Part shown: positions 25,317-35,260 of the stretch, piece by piece
Layout: every line of letters starts with the position of its first letter
How positions within the stretch are numbered: the stretch's first letter is position 1
Origin: Anaeromyxobacter oryzae
GTDB lineage: Bacteria; Myxococcota; Myxococcia; Myxococcales; Anaeromyxobacteraceae
Length of the DNA: 64,000 bases
Direction: 5' to 3'
Assembly: GCF_023169945.1 (NCBI RefSeq)
Contig: NZ_AP025591.1
Location: 4,956,481-5,020,480 of the forward strand
Translations under genes and position numbers: made by a program
The notes under the pieces: generated by a model
The model's database searches: none
The model's input: the letters and a program-made list of their open reading frames with translations, nothing else
Told to the model about the DNA's origin: nothing

Positions 25317-26231
25317 GTGACGACGGCCCTCGCGCTCAAGCTCGCCGCGCTCGGCGGCCTGGCCGGCTCGGCCGCGTTCGTTCACTTCCGCGGCCGCGTC
25401 CGCCACTCGTTCCTGCGTCAGCTCACCGACCACTCCACCTTCTTCGCGCCGGTGAACGCGCTCGTGTACCTGTTCTCGGCGGTCCCGGCGCGGCCGTTCC
25501 TCGACCTCGCCGACTTCCCGGCGCTCGCGCCGCTGCGGGCGCACTGGGAGGAGATCCGCGACGAGGCGTTGCGGCTCCGCGACGCCGAGCGGATCCGCGC
25601 CTCCGCGGCGTACGACGACGCCGGGTTCAACTCCTTCTTCCGGCGGGGCTGGAAGCGGTTCTATCTGAAGTGGTACGGCACGCCGCCCGGCTCGGCGCGC
25701 GCCGCCTGCCCGCGGACCGTCGCCCTCGTGGAGGGGATCCCCGGGATCCGCGCGGCGATGTTCGCCCTGCTCCCCGCGGGCGGGACGCTGATGGAGCACC
25801 GGGATCCGTTCGCCGGCTCCATCCGCTACCACCTCGGCCTCGTCACGCCCAACTCCGACGCCTGCCGGATCTGGGTCGACGGGATCCCCTACGCGTGGCG
25901 CGACGGCGAGGCGGTCGTGTTCGACGAGACCTACGTCCACCGCGCCGAGAACGCCACGGGCGAGGACCGCATCATCCTCTTCTGCGACGTCGAGCGGCCG
26001 CTCCGGACGCGTCTCGCACGCCGGGTGAACCGCTGGTTCGGCGATCACGTCATGCGCGCGAGCCGGAGCCGGAACGACGCCGACGAGCCGGTCGGCGCCG
26101 TGAACGTCGCCTTCTCGCAGGTGTACCGGGTGCGCCTCGTCGGGAAGCGCCTCAAGGCGTGGAGCCGGCCGACGTACTACGCCGTGAAGTTCGCCCTCCT
26201 CGGCGGGCTCCTCTGGCTCGTGCTGGCGTAG
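25317..26231 (+). CDS. Aspartyl/asparaginyl beta-hydroxylase (LpxO-like), membrane-anchored
   Basis: The product (304 aa) has the AspH/LpxO double-stranded beta-helix fold. The Fe(II) ligands are probably in LMEHRDPFAG (His-x-Asp) and VFDETYVHRAENATG (His), with Arg in the 2-oxoglutarate segment EDRIILFCDVERP. Hydrophobic helices at both ends (residues 3-22 and AVKFALLGGLLWLVLA) suggest membrane attachment, as in LpxO, which hydroxylates lipid A acyl chains. The start is a GTG 11 bp after the SDR stop. Lipid A modification is an inference; peptide hydroxylation is the alternative. Confidence 0.84.
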   Translation: MTTALALKLAALGGLAGSAAFVHFRGRVRHSFLRQLTDHSTFFAPVNALVYLFSAVPARPFLDLADFPALAPLRAHWEEIRDEALRLRDAERIRASAAYDDAGFNSFFRRGWKRFYLKWYGTPPGSARAACPRTVALVEGIPGIRAAMFALLPAGGTLMEHRDPFAGSIRYHLGLVTPNSDACRIWVDGIPYAWRDGEAVVFDETYVHRAENATGEDRIILFCDVERPLRTRLARRVNRWFGDHVMRASRSRNDADEPVGAVNVAFSQVYRVRLVGKRLKAWSRPTYYAVKFALLGGLLWLVLA

Positions 26232-26253
26232 ACGCGCCACCGCGCGCCGGGAC

Positions 26254-26931
26254 CTACACCGGCGGCGCGAGCACCGCGACGAGCGTGCTCCAGAGCGCGT
26301 GCGACACGAGCGCCGGGACGAGGCTCCGGCGCCACGCGGCGAGCGCGCCCCACGCCGCGTAGGTCGGCAGGGTGGCGAGCGCGAGGAACGGCTCGCGCGT
26401 CGCGAGCGCGAGCAGCACGGCGAGCCCCGTCGCGACGACGACGGCGCGCGCCGCTCCGAGCCGCGTCGCGAGCCGGGCCTGGACGACGCCGCGCCAGAAG
26501 GCCTCCTCTGCGGGTGCCACCAGGAAGAAGAGCGCGAGCCCGGGCAGCAGCGCGCGGGTCCGGAAGCGGTCGAACATCGCGGCGAGCGGCGCGCAGAGCG
26601 CGTCGGTGAAGCCGCCGCAGAACGCCCACAGGAAGAGGCGCGACCCGGCGTAGAGGAGGAGGCCCGTCGCGACGCCGAGGGCGACGTCGACCGCGCGCGG
26701 CCGGAGCCGGGCGAGGAGCCCGGGCGGGGCGGCGAGCGCCGACAGGCCGATCCAGCCGAGGCAGAACGGGGCCGCGTACGCGAAGAACCGGGGCGGGCTC
26801 GCCGCGACGAGGAGCGACCAGAGGAGCGCCGCGGCGACCGCGGTGCAGACCGCCGCGGCCCCCCGGGCGGAGGACCGCGCCGCGCTCCGCGCGTCCCCTC
26901 CGGCCGTGTTATGTGTCGGCACCCGCACCAC
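26254..26931 (-). CDS. CPBP family intramembrane glutamic endopeptidase
   Basis: The product (about 225 aa) has about seven membrane helices and the CPBP/CAAX-protease motifs: EExxxR as PAEEAFWRGVV, and a late His in VPALVSHALWS. No ATG fits. Three in-frame GTGs at 26931, 26928 and 26922 are candidates; I use the first. GATAAT on the minus strand just upstream could be a -10 leading to a leaderless message. It is divergent from the aldehyde dehydrogenase. Members process prenylated or signal peptides or modify stress regulators; the substrate here is unknown. Confidence 0.8.
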   Translation of the reverse strand: MVRVPTHNTAGGDARSAARSSARGAAAVCTAVAAALLWSLLVAASPPRFFAYAAPFCLGWIGLSALAAPPGLLARLRPRAVDVALGVATGLLLYAGSRLFLWAFCGGFTDALCAPLAAMFDRFRTRALLPGLALFFLVAPAEEAFWRGVVQARLATRLGAARAVVVATGLAVLLALATREPFLALATLPTYAAWGALAAWRRSLVPALVSHALWSTLVAVLAPPV

Positions 26932-26970
26932 ATTATCGCCGAAGCTCTGCCCACGAAAGGAACGGACTTC

Positions 26971-28368
26971 ATGGCCACGATGTCGTCGGTGAACCCCGCG
27001 ACGGGCGAGGTCCTCGCCCGGTTCGACGAGCTCTCCGACGCGGAGCTGGAGCGCAAGCTCGCCCGCGCGGACGAGACCTTCCGCGCCTGGCGCCGCCGGC
27101 CCTTCGCCGAGCGCGCCGCGCACATGACGCGCGCCGCCGAGGTGCTCGAGCGCAAGAAGGAGCACTGGGGCCGGATCATGACCTCGGAGATGGGGAAGAC
27201 GCTGAAGTCCGCCATCGCCGAGGCCGAGAAGTGCGCGTCCGCCTGCCGCTTCTACGCGGAGAACGCGGAGCGGTTCCTCGCCGACGAGGAGCTGAAGTCG
27301 AGCGCGACGCGCTCCTTCGTGCGGTACCTGCCGCTCGGCCCGGTGCTGGCGGTGATGCCCTGGAACTTCCCCTTCTGGCAGGTGTTCCGGTTCGCCGCGC
27401 CCGCCCTCATGGCCGGGAACGTCGGCCTCCTCAAGCACGCCTCGAACGTCCCGCAGTGCGCGCTCGCCATCGAGGAGATCTTCCGGGAGGCGGGCTTCCC
27501 GGAGGGCTGCTTCCAGACGCTGCTGGTCGGCTCGTCGCGGGTCGGGCGCATCCTCGAGGACGACCGCGTGAAGGCGGCGACGCTCACCGGCAGCGAGGCC
27601 GCCGGCGCGTCCGTCGCGTCGATCTGCGGGCGCGTCATCAAGAAGACCGTCCTGGAGCTCGGCGGCAGCGATCCCTTCGTGGTGATGCCCTCCGCGAACC
27701 TCGAGAGCGCGGTGAAGGTCGCGGTGGCGGCGCGGACCATCAACAACGGGCAGTCCTGCATCGCCGCGAAGCGGTTCATCGTGCACGACGCGGTTTACGA
27801 CCGGTTCGAGCAGGCGTTCGTGGAGCGGATGCAGGCGCTCCGGGTCGGCGATCCGATGGCGGCGGACACGGACGTCGGGCCGCTCGTCTCGCCGTCGGAG
27901 CGGGACAAGCTCGTGGCCCAGGTCGAGGCGGCGGTGAAGGCCGGCGCCCGCGTCCTCTGCGGAGGGAAGCCGCTGCCGGGCAAGGGCGCGTACTACCCGC
28001 CCACCGTGCTCGCCGGCGTGACCCCGGCGTCGCCGTCGTACCGCGAGGAGATCTTCGGTCCGGTCGCGATGATCTTCCGGGTGAAGGACGTGGACGCGGC
28101 GATCGCCGTCGCGAACGACATCCCGTTCGGCCTGGGCTCGAGCGTCTGGACCAACGACCCCGAGGAGCGGCAGCGGTTCATGAACGACGTCGAGGCCGGC
28201 GCGACGTTCGTGAACGCGATGGTCGCGTCGGACCCGAGGCTGCCGTTCGGCGGCGTGAAGCGGTCGGGGTACGGACGGGAGCTGGCGCGGGACGGCATCC
28301 GCGAGTTCGTCAACGTGAAGACGGTGAGCGTGTACGAGGAGGCGCCGGCGGCGCCGAAGGCGGAGTAG
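26971..28368 (+). CDS. NAD(P)-dependent aldehyde dehydrogenase (succinate-semialdehyde type)
   Basis: The product (465 aa) is a complete ALDH: cofactor segment VMPWNFPFWQ, catalytic Glu in VLELGGSDPF, and nucleophile Cys in NNGQSCIAAKR. C-terminal motifs are EEIFGPVAM and PFGGVKRSGYGREL. It opens MSSVNPATGEVLARFDELSD, typical of the SSADH/GabD group. It would oxidise semialdehydes to acids with NAD(P)+; the exact substrate is inferred from overall similarity only. The stop lies 5 bp from the convergent HTH gene. Confidence 0.9.
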   Translation: MATMSSVNPATGEVLARFDELSDAELERKLARADETFRAWRRRPFAERAAHMTRAAEVLERKKEHWGRIMTSEMGKTLKSAIAEAEKCASACRFYAENAERFLADEELKSSATRSFVRYLPLGPVLAVMPWNFPFWQVFRFAAPALMAGNVGLLKHASNVPQCALAIEEIFREAGFPEGCFQTLLVGSSRVGRILEDDRVKAATLTGSEAAGASVASICGRVIKKTVLELGGSDPFVVMPSANLESAVKVAVAARTINNGQSCIAAKRFIVHDAVYDRFEQAFVERMQALRVGDPMAADTDVGPLVSPSERDKLVAQVEAAVKAGARVLCGGKPLPGKGAYYPPTVLAGVTPASPSYREEIFGPVAMIFRVKDVDAAIAVANDIPFGLGSSVWTNDPEERQRFMNDVEAGATFVNAMVASDPRLPFGGVKRSGYGRELARDGIREFVNVKTVSVYEEAPAAPKAE

Positions 28369-28373
28369 GGCGA

Positions 28374-28715
28374 CTACCGCTCCCCCACGATGGAGAAGAC
28401 CGGGGGATCGATCCGCGTCGAGCGGCACTCCGGGCACGCGCCCGGCCTCGACAGCCGCGTCCTCCCCTCGAACCGGTGCCCGCACGCGAGGCACGCGGCC
28501 GGCTCCACCACGAGCCGCTCGCCGCGGTGCGCGAGCGACCGCTGCAAGTGCTCGAGGTGCTCCGCGACGTCCCGCTCGCGGATGCCGACCTCGGCCGAGA
28601 GGTCCTTCGCGGTGGCCCCGCCGGCGCGGAGGGCCCGCCGGAGCGCCTCGCGCACCGTCTCACCCCTCGGCTCCGGGGGCCGCTCCGGCCCCGCCTCGCG
28701 CTCGCGCCTCGCCAC
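28374..28715 (-). CDS. Small HTH plus zinc-ribbon regulator
   Basis: The product (113 aa, GTG start) has an N-terminal winged-helix-like segment (TVREALRRALRAGGATAKDL, SAEVGIRERDVAEHLEHL) followed by a C-terminal zinc ribbon (CLACGH ... CPECRS). This layout matches predicted transcriptional regulators of the COG3357 type. No partner or target is clear; it is convergent with the aldehyde dehydrogenase and divergent from the dienelactone hydrolase, which could be a target. Confidence 0.75.
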   Translation of the reverse strand: MARREREAGPERPPEPRGETVREALRRALRAGGATAKDLSAEVGIRERDVAEHLEHLQRSLAHRGERLVVEPAACLACGHRFEGRTRLSRPGACPECRSTRIDPPVFSIVGER

Positions 28716-28822
28716 GGACCAACGGTAATCGATCGGGCCGCCCGCGACGAGCGCCGCCCGTCCCGCGAGAGACCTTGCGCGCCCCCGGCTCGCCCGCCAC
28801 GACCCTCCACCCAGGAGGCGTC

Positions 28823-29611
28823 ATGACGCTCACGAAGATCCTCTCCGCCGTCTCCGCCTGCGCGATCGCGACGGCGGCGGCGGCCAAGGTCCAGACGAGG
28901 AAGATCGAGTACCGGCAGGGAGACACGGTCCTGCACGGCTTCCTCGCCTGGGACGACGCGGCCAAGGGGAAGCGCCCCGGCGTGCTCGTCGTGCACGAGT
29001 GGTGGGGGCAGAACGAGCACGCCCGGAACCAGGCGAGGCGCCTGGCGAAGGCGGGCTACGTCGGCTTCGCGCTCGACATGTACGGGAACGGGAAGGTGAC
29101 GACGCACCCGAAGGACGCGATGGCGTTCGCCCAGGAGGCGACGAAGGACCCGCAGGTCGTCGCGGCGCGGTTCGACGCGGCGCTCGCCGTGCTGAAGCAG
29201 CAGCCGCAGGTCGATCCCGAGAAGATCGCGGCGTTCGGGTACTGCTTCGGGGGCGGGGTCGCGCTCAGGATGGCGCGCGCCGGCGAGGACCTCGGCGCGG
29301 TGGTCACCTTCCACGGCGCGCTCGAGCCCGCCCTCGGGCCCGCCGAGCCCGGCAAGATCAAGCCCGCGATCCTCGTCCAGACCGGCGGCGCGGATCCCAT
29401 GGTCCCGCCGGAGCAGGTCCAGCAGTTCGAGCAGGAGATGAAGGACTCCGGCGCGAAGGTGGAGGTCATCACCTACCCGGGCGCGAAGCACAGCTTCACG
29501 AACCCCGACGCGAACAAGGCGGGGGTGGAGGGGCTCGCCTACGACCATGACGCCGACGTGAAGTCGTGGAGCGCGGCGATGAAGTTCCTGAAGCAGGTCT
29601 TCGGGACCTGA
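28823..29611 (+). CDS. Dienelactone hydrolase family protein, exported
   Basis: The product (262 aa) starts MTLTKILSAVSACAIATAAA, a signal peptide. The mature alpha/beta-hydrolase has HEWWGQNEH, the nucleophile elbow FGYCFGGGVA with Cys (as in true dienelactone hydrolases), Asp in TGGADPMVPPEQ and His in GAKHSFTNPDA. An excellent AGGAGG lies at 28813-28818. It would hydrolyse small lactones or esters in the periplasm; the substrate is unknown. Confidence 0.9.
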   Translation: MTLTKILSAVSACAIATAAAAKVQTRKIEYRQGDTVLHGFLAWDDAAKGKRPGVLVVHEWWGQNEHARNQARRLAKAGYVGFALDMYGNGKVTTHPKDAMAFAQEATKDPQVVAARFDAALAVLKQQPQVDPEKIAAFGYCFGGGVALRMARAGEDLGAVVTFHGALEPALGPAEPGKIKPAILVQTGGADPMVPPEQVQQFEQEMKDSGAKVEVITYPGAKHSFTNPDANKAGVEGLAYDHDADVKSWSAAMKFLKQVFGT

Positions 29612-29638
29612 CGGAGGCGAGCCCCGCGCGCGGGCCCG

Positions 29639-31303
<1,665 letters not shown>

Positions 31304-31411
31304 GCCCTCGATTAACCAGGGGACTCGGCCGCGCCGGGCCGGACCGGGTGCGACGGAAAACCCTAAAAAGCCCCCACGCGGGGTGGGCGCCCTGCTAATT
31401 CAAACCCCACC

Positions 31412-33361
31412 GTGAAGGCGCTCCTCGAACAGCTCCGCGCCGACCCCGCCCGGCTCCGCCTGGAGCGGCTGGAGCGGCTCCAGGACCTCACGGCCGCGCT
31501 CTCCGCCGCGGCGACGCCGGAGGACGTGGCGCGGCTCATCTTCGACCGCGGCCTCGGGCTCGTGGGTGCGCGGGCGGTGACGCTGTTCTGGGAGCGCGAG
31601 ACGGGCGCGCTGGAGCTGGTGCACGGGCTCGGCCTCTCCGACGAGTTCGCCCACCGCTACCGCCGCATCGCCGCCGACGCGGCGCTCCCGTGCGCCGAGG
31701 CGTACCGGACCGGCGCGCCGGTCTGGCTGGGAACGCTGGCGGCGATCCGGGAGCGGTTCCCGGACGTGGCGTCGCTCGTCGCCTCCGAGGGCGACGTCGC
31801 GTGGGCGGCGATCCCGCTCGTCGCGGACCGCTCGCGCGGCGCGCTCGGCCTCAGGTTCGACAGCGAGCGCGTGTTCGACGCGGAGGAGCGCGACTTCGTC
31901 ATCGCCGTCGCGCAGCAGTGCGCGCAGGCGCTCGAGCGCGCCCGGCTCTACGAGGCGCAGAAGCGGCTCGCGGACCGGCTGCAGGCGCTCCAGACGGTCA
32001 CCGGCGCGCTCTCCGCGGCGCTCCTCCCGGCGGAGGTCGCCGCGGTCGTGTTCCGGGGGCTCCTCGGACTGGGCGCCCAGGAGGGCGCGATCTTCTACCG
32101 GACGCCGGACGACCGGCTGGAGCTGCTGTTCGGCCACGGGGACGATCCGGGGCTCCGGGAGCGGCTCGCGGCCGTGCCGCTCGGTGCCCACGCGCCGCAC
32201 ACGGACGCGCTCGAGCGAGGCGAGCCGATCTTCCTCGACGACGCGGACGCCATCGCCGCCGCGTACCCCGAGCTCGAGCCGGGTCGCGCGCGCCGCCACG
32301 AGGGGGCGTGGGTCGCCGTGCCCCTCCGCATGGAGTCGCGCAGCGTCGGCGTCCTCGCGCTCACGTTCCCGGAAGGGCGGCGGCTCGGCGACGAGGACCG
32401 CAGCTTCGTCCTCGCGCTCGCGCAGCAGGCGGCGCAGGCGCTGGAGCGCGCGCGACTGTTCGAGTCGCAGCGGCGGCTCACCGAGCGCCTGACGCAGATC
32501 CACTCCACCGCGGCGGCGCTCTCCGGCGCCGCCACGCCCCGCGGCGTCGCCGAGGCGGCGTTCCGCGGGCTCGCCGCGCTCGGCGCGACCGCCGCCGACC
32601 TGCACGCGCTCGAGCGGCCGGACCGGCTCGTGCTGCTCGCGCGACACGGCGTCTCCGTCGTGCCGGTCGGCACGGTCGTCCCCATCGACACGCCCGGCCC
32701 CGCCGCCGAGGTGGTCCGCACCGGCAAGGCGCTCTGGCTCGAGTCGCCGGAGGAGATCACGGGGCGCTTCCCGGAGCTCGAGGATCAGCGCGCGGAGCGC
32801 GGCGAGGGCGCCTGGGCCGTCGTGCCGCTCCTCGCGGGCGGCGAGACGCTCGGCGCGCTCACGGTGGGGTTCCCGGCGCCGCATCGGTTCGAGCCCGACG
32901 AGAAGGCCTTCGTCCGGATGCTCGCCATCCCGTGCGCGCAGGCGCTCGAGCGCGCGCGGCTGTACGAGGCTGCCTCGCGCCATCGCGCGGAGGCCGAGTG
33001 GAACGCCGCCACCCTCGACGCCGCCCTCGCCGCGGCGCCGATCGGGCTCGCGCTGTTCGACCGCGAGATGCGCTTCCTGAGGGTGAGCGCGCACCTCGCG
33101 CGCATCACCGGGTCGTCCCCGGAGGCGCACGTCGGCCGGTCGGTTCGCGAGATCCTGCCCGGCTTTCCGGGAGAGGCGCTCGACGACGCGTTCCGGAAGG
33201 TGATCGCGTCGGGCGCGCCGTACGACGTGGTGGTCGAGGGTGAGACACCCGCCTTCCCCGGCACCACGCGCCGGTTCCTCGCGACGTACTACCCGGTGCG
33301 CGTCGGAGGCGAGGTCGTGGCGGTCGGCGCGGTCGTCCGCGAGGAAGGCGACCCGGGCTAG
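31412..33361 (+). CDS. Triple-GAF plus PAS sensor protein without an output domain
   Basis: The product (649 aa, GTG start) contains three GAF-type repeats of ~170 residues (about 20-185, 190-355, 360-525) and a PAS domain (about 530-645). Repeats are joined by near-identical helices: ERARLYEAQKRLADRLQALQ, ERARLFESQRRLTERLTQIH and ERARLYEAASRHRAEAEWNA. Each repeat opens with an ALSxAxTPxxVAxxxFxG pattern. PAS is recognised by APIGLALFDREMRFLRVSAH. The reading frame stops just after the PAS core with no kinase, GGDEF or HTH domain, and none follows within 90 bp. Upstream sequence lacks a strong ribosome site. Confidence 0.82.
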   Translation: MKALLEQLRADPARLRLERLERLQDLTAALSAAATPEDVARLIFDRGLGLVGARAVTLFWERETGALELVHGLGLSDEFAHRYRRIAADAALPCAEAYRTGAPVWLGTLAAIRERFPDVASLVASEGDVAWAAIPLVADRSRGALGLRFDSERVFDAEERDFVIAVAQQCAQALERARLYEAQKRLADRLQALQTVTGALSAALLPAEVAAVVFRGLLGLGAQEGAIFYRTPDDRLELLFGHGDDPGLRERLAAVPLGAHAPHTDALERGEPIFLDDADAIAAAYPELEPGRARRHEGAWVAVPLRMESRSVGVLALTFPEGRRLGDEDRSFVLALAQQAAQALERARLFESQRRLTERLTQIHSTAAALSGAATPRGVAEAAFRGLAALGATAADLHALERPDRLVLLARHGVSVVPVGTVVPIDTPGPAAEVVRTGKALWLESPEEITGRFPELEDQRAERGEGAWAVVPLLAGGETLGALTVGFPAPHRFEPDEKAFVRMLAIPCAQALERARLYEAASRHRAEAEWNAATLDAALAAAPIGLALFDREMRFLRVSAHLARITGSSPEAHVGRSVREILPGFPGEALDDAFRKVIASGAPYDVVVEGETPAFPGTTRRFLATYYPVRVGGEVVAVGAVVREEGDPG

Positions 33362-33450
33362 CGCGCGCCCTCGCCGCAGCGCGGGTACCACCGCCATGGC
33401 GGCGCCGGCGTCCTTGCGCCCCCGCGAGCGGCAAATGTAGGATTCCTCCT

Positions 33451-34920
33451 GTGAAATTCTCCTGCGAGCGGTGCGGGAAGAAGTACGCCACCGCCGACAA
33501 GCCCGTCCCGGGCCGCGTCTACAAGCTGAAGTGCAAGGCGTGCGGCCACCTCATCGTGGTGAAGGGCGCGGCGGCGACGTCGGCCGCGACGCCCGCCACG
33601 TCGACGGCGGCGCCGAGCGCGCGGGAGATCGGATCGGACGCTCGCGCGCCGGAGCCGTTCGTCCCCGTCACCTCGCCGACGCCGACGCCGACGAACGGCG
33701 TCGCTCTCGCCGCCACGACCGAGCTGTCGCTGTCGCGGGCGGAGGCCTCGCAGGAGAGCTCGGCGCGCACGCCGCCGCCGGTCGCCTCCGTGACGCCGCT
33801 GCCCTTCCCGGCGCCGACGCCCGTCCCGTTCGCGGCGCCGCCCGCCGCGCTCGAGCCGGACCCCGACTTCGCGCCTCCGCCGGGGGACACCGGCTACGTC
33901 GACCTGTTCGCGGACTCGCCGGCGACGGCCGGCGCCGAGGCCGAGCCCGAGGCGGAGGCCGCCGTTCCCCAGGCGGAGCCGCTGGATCCCTTCCTCGCGG
34001 CGGCGCGGTCGTCGCTGCCCGAGACGTTCGGCGGTCCGGCCGCCGATCCGTTCGCGCCGATCCGGGCCGAGCTCGACGCGGCTGCGGCGGCCGATGCGCG
34101 AGCCGCTCACCCGGAGGACACGTCGCCGCCCCTCGCCCCGCCGAAGGTGCCGGACATCCCGAGGCCGCCGCCCCGCAAGCAGGGCATCCCGTTCGCGCTC
34201 ATCGGCGCGGGCGTGCTCGTGATGATCGGCATCCTGGTCTTCGCGCTGATGGGCGGGAAGAAGACCGCCCCCGCGGCGGCGCCGCCGCCGGTCGCGACCG
34301 CGGTGGTGCCCGCCCCGGCACCGCCGCCGGCGCCCGCCCCGGAGCCGGTCGTCGAGAAGGCGCCGGAGCCGGTCGCCGCCGCACCGGAGCCGGAGCCTGC
34401 CCCGGCGCCGGCCCCGAAGGCCGAGCCGCCGCCGAAGCCCGCCCGCGTCGAGCGCGCCCCGGAGCGCCAGCGCGAGCCGGCGCGACGCGCCGAGCGGAAG
34501 ATCGAGCCGAAGCCGGAGAAGGTCGTCGCGGCCGCGCCGCAGCCGGCGCCCGCGACGCAGCCGGCGGCCGCGCCCGAGCCGCCGCCGCGGCAGGAGGCGA
34601 AGGTCGATCTGCCGGACGTGTCCGAGGGGTTGTCCCAGGACCAGATCCAGAAGGTCCTCGCGTCGACCCGCAAGGCGTTCGACAACTGCATCGCCACCGC
34701 CGGGAAGGACTCGGACCTTCCGCTCGACGGCCGGAAGGTGGCGCTGCGGCTGAACATCCAGCCGAACGGGTCGGTCACCTACCCGACGCTCGACGACGTG
34801 CAGCTCAACGCGACGGCGCTCGGCGCCTGCCTCAAGAGCGCGGCGCGCCTGATGGTCTTCCCGAAGTTCAAGGGCGACCCGGTCCGGATCGAGGTGCCGC
34901 TCACGCTGTCGTCGCGGTAG
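33451..34920 (+). CDS. AgmX/PglI-type protein with N-terminal zinc ribbon
   Basis: The product (489 aa, GTG start with AGGA upstream) opens with an MJ0042-type zinc ribbon: Cys5, Cys8, Cys28 and Cys31. A long low-complexity Pro/Ala/Glu region follows. A single membrane helix lies near residue 250 (FALIGAGVLVMIGILVFALM), and another Pro/Glu/Ala linker comes next. The C-terminal AgmX/PglI-type domain (about 390-489) has a Cys pair (AFDNCIATAG, ALGACLKSA) and IQPNGSVTYPTLDD. In myxobacteria such proteins are linked to adventurous gliding motility and envelope function. The layout places zinc ribbon and C-domain on opposite sides of the membrane. Confidence 0.83.
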   Translation: MKFSCERCGKKYATADKPVPGRVYKLKCKACGHLIVVKGAAATSAATPATSTAAPSAREIGSDARAPEPFVPVTSPTPTPTNGVALAATTELSLSRAEASQESSARTPPPVASVTPLPFPAPTPVPFAAPPAALEPDPDFAPPPGDTGYVDLFADSPATAGAEAEPEAEAAVPQAEPLDPFLAAARSSLPETFGGPAADPFAPIRAELDAAAAADARAAHPEDTSPPLAPPKVPDIPRPPPRKQGIPFALIGAGVLVMIGILVFALMGGKKTAPAAAPPPVATAVVPAPAPPPAPAPEPVVEKAPEPVAAAPEPEPAPAPAPKAEPPPKPARVERAPERQREPARRAERKIEPKPEKVVAAAPQPAPATQPAAAPEPPPRQEAKVDLPDVSEGLSQDQIQKVLASTRKAFDNCIATAGKDSDLPLDGRKVALRLNIQPNGSVTYPTLDDVQLNATALGACLKSAARLMVFPKFKGDPVRIEVPLTLSSR

Positions 34921-34942
34921 CCCGCGCCGCGGGCCGCGATCG

Positions 34943-35149
34943 TCACTTCACGCGCACGCAGCGGCTCCCCGCCGCCGCGTCCGGCCGGTACTCGTAGGTG
35001 CCGAGCCAGCCCTGGGCCTCGTTCTGCACGACGCAGGCGCTGCACTCGACGCGCTGCTCGGCCTGGAACCTCTCGCAGTCGGAGACCTTCCGGATGGCGA
35101 CGTGCGCGCAGCCCGAGGCGAGCAGCGCGACCCACAGGACCCTCTTCAT
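34943..35149 (-). CDS. Small Cys-rich lipoprotein
   Basis: The product (68 aa) has a signal sequence MKRVLWVALLASGC with the lipobox LASGC. A short mature part carries five more Cys/aromatic residues: SDCERF, RVECSACVVQNE, WLGTYEYRP and SRCVRVK. The Cys pattern suggests two disulfides. I recognise no family. It lies between the convergent AgmX-like gene and the DUF3999 gene on its own strand. Confidence 0.62.
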   Translation of the reverse strand: MKRVLWVALLASGCAHVAIRKVSDCERFQAEQRVECSACVVQNEAQGWLGTYEYRPDAAAGSRCVRVK

Positions 35150-35260
35150 ACACGCTCCGCGGGAGCACTCCCGTCGAGGAGACGATGAGGCGCCGCACCG
35201 GCCGCGGCGCGCCTCGCCGGGGCCGGGTCGCCCACCTGGGAGCGCACCGCGCGGGGGCGC

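Noticed and set aside
29621..29634. CCCGCGCGCGGG palindrome as terminator between dienelactone hydrolase and acyl-CoA dehydrogenase
   Set aside because: Only 12 bp of alternating GC with no loop and no T-run; expected by chance at this composition.
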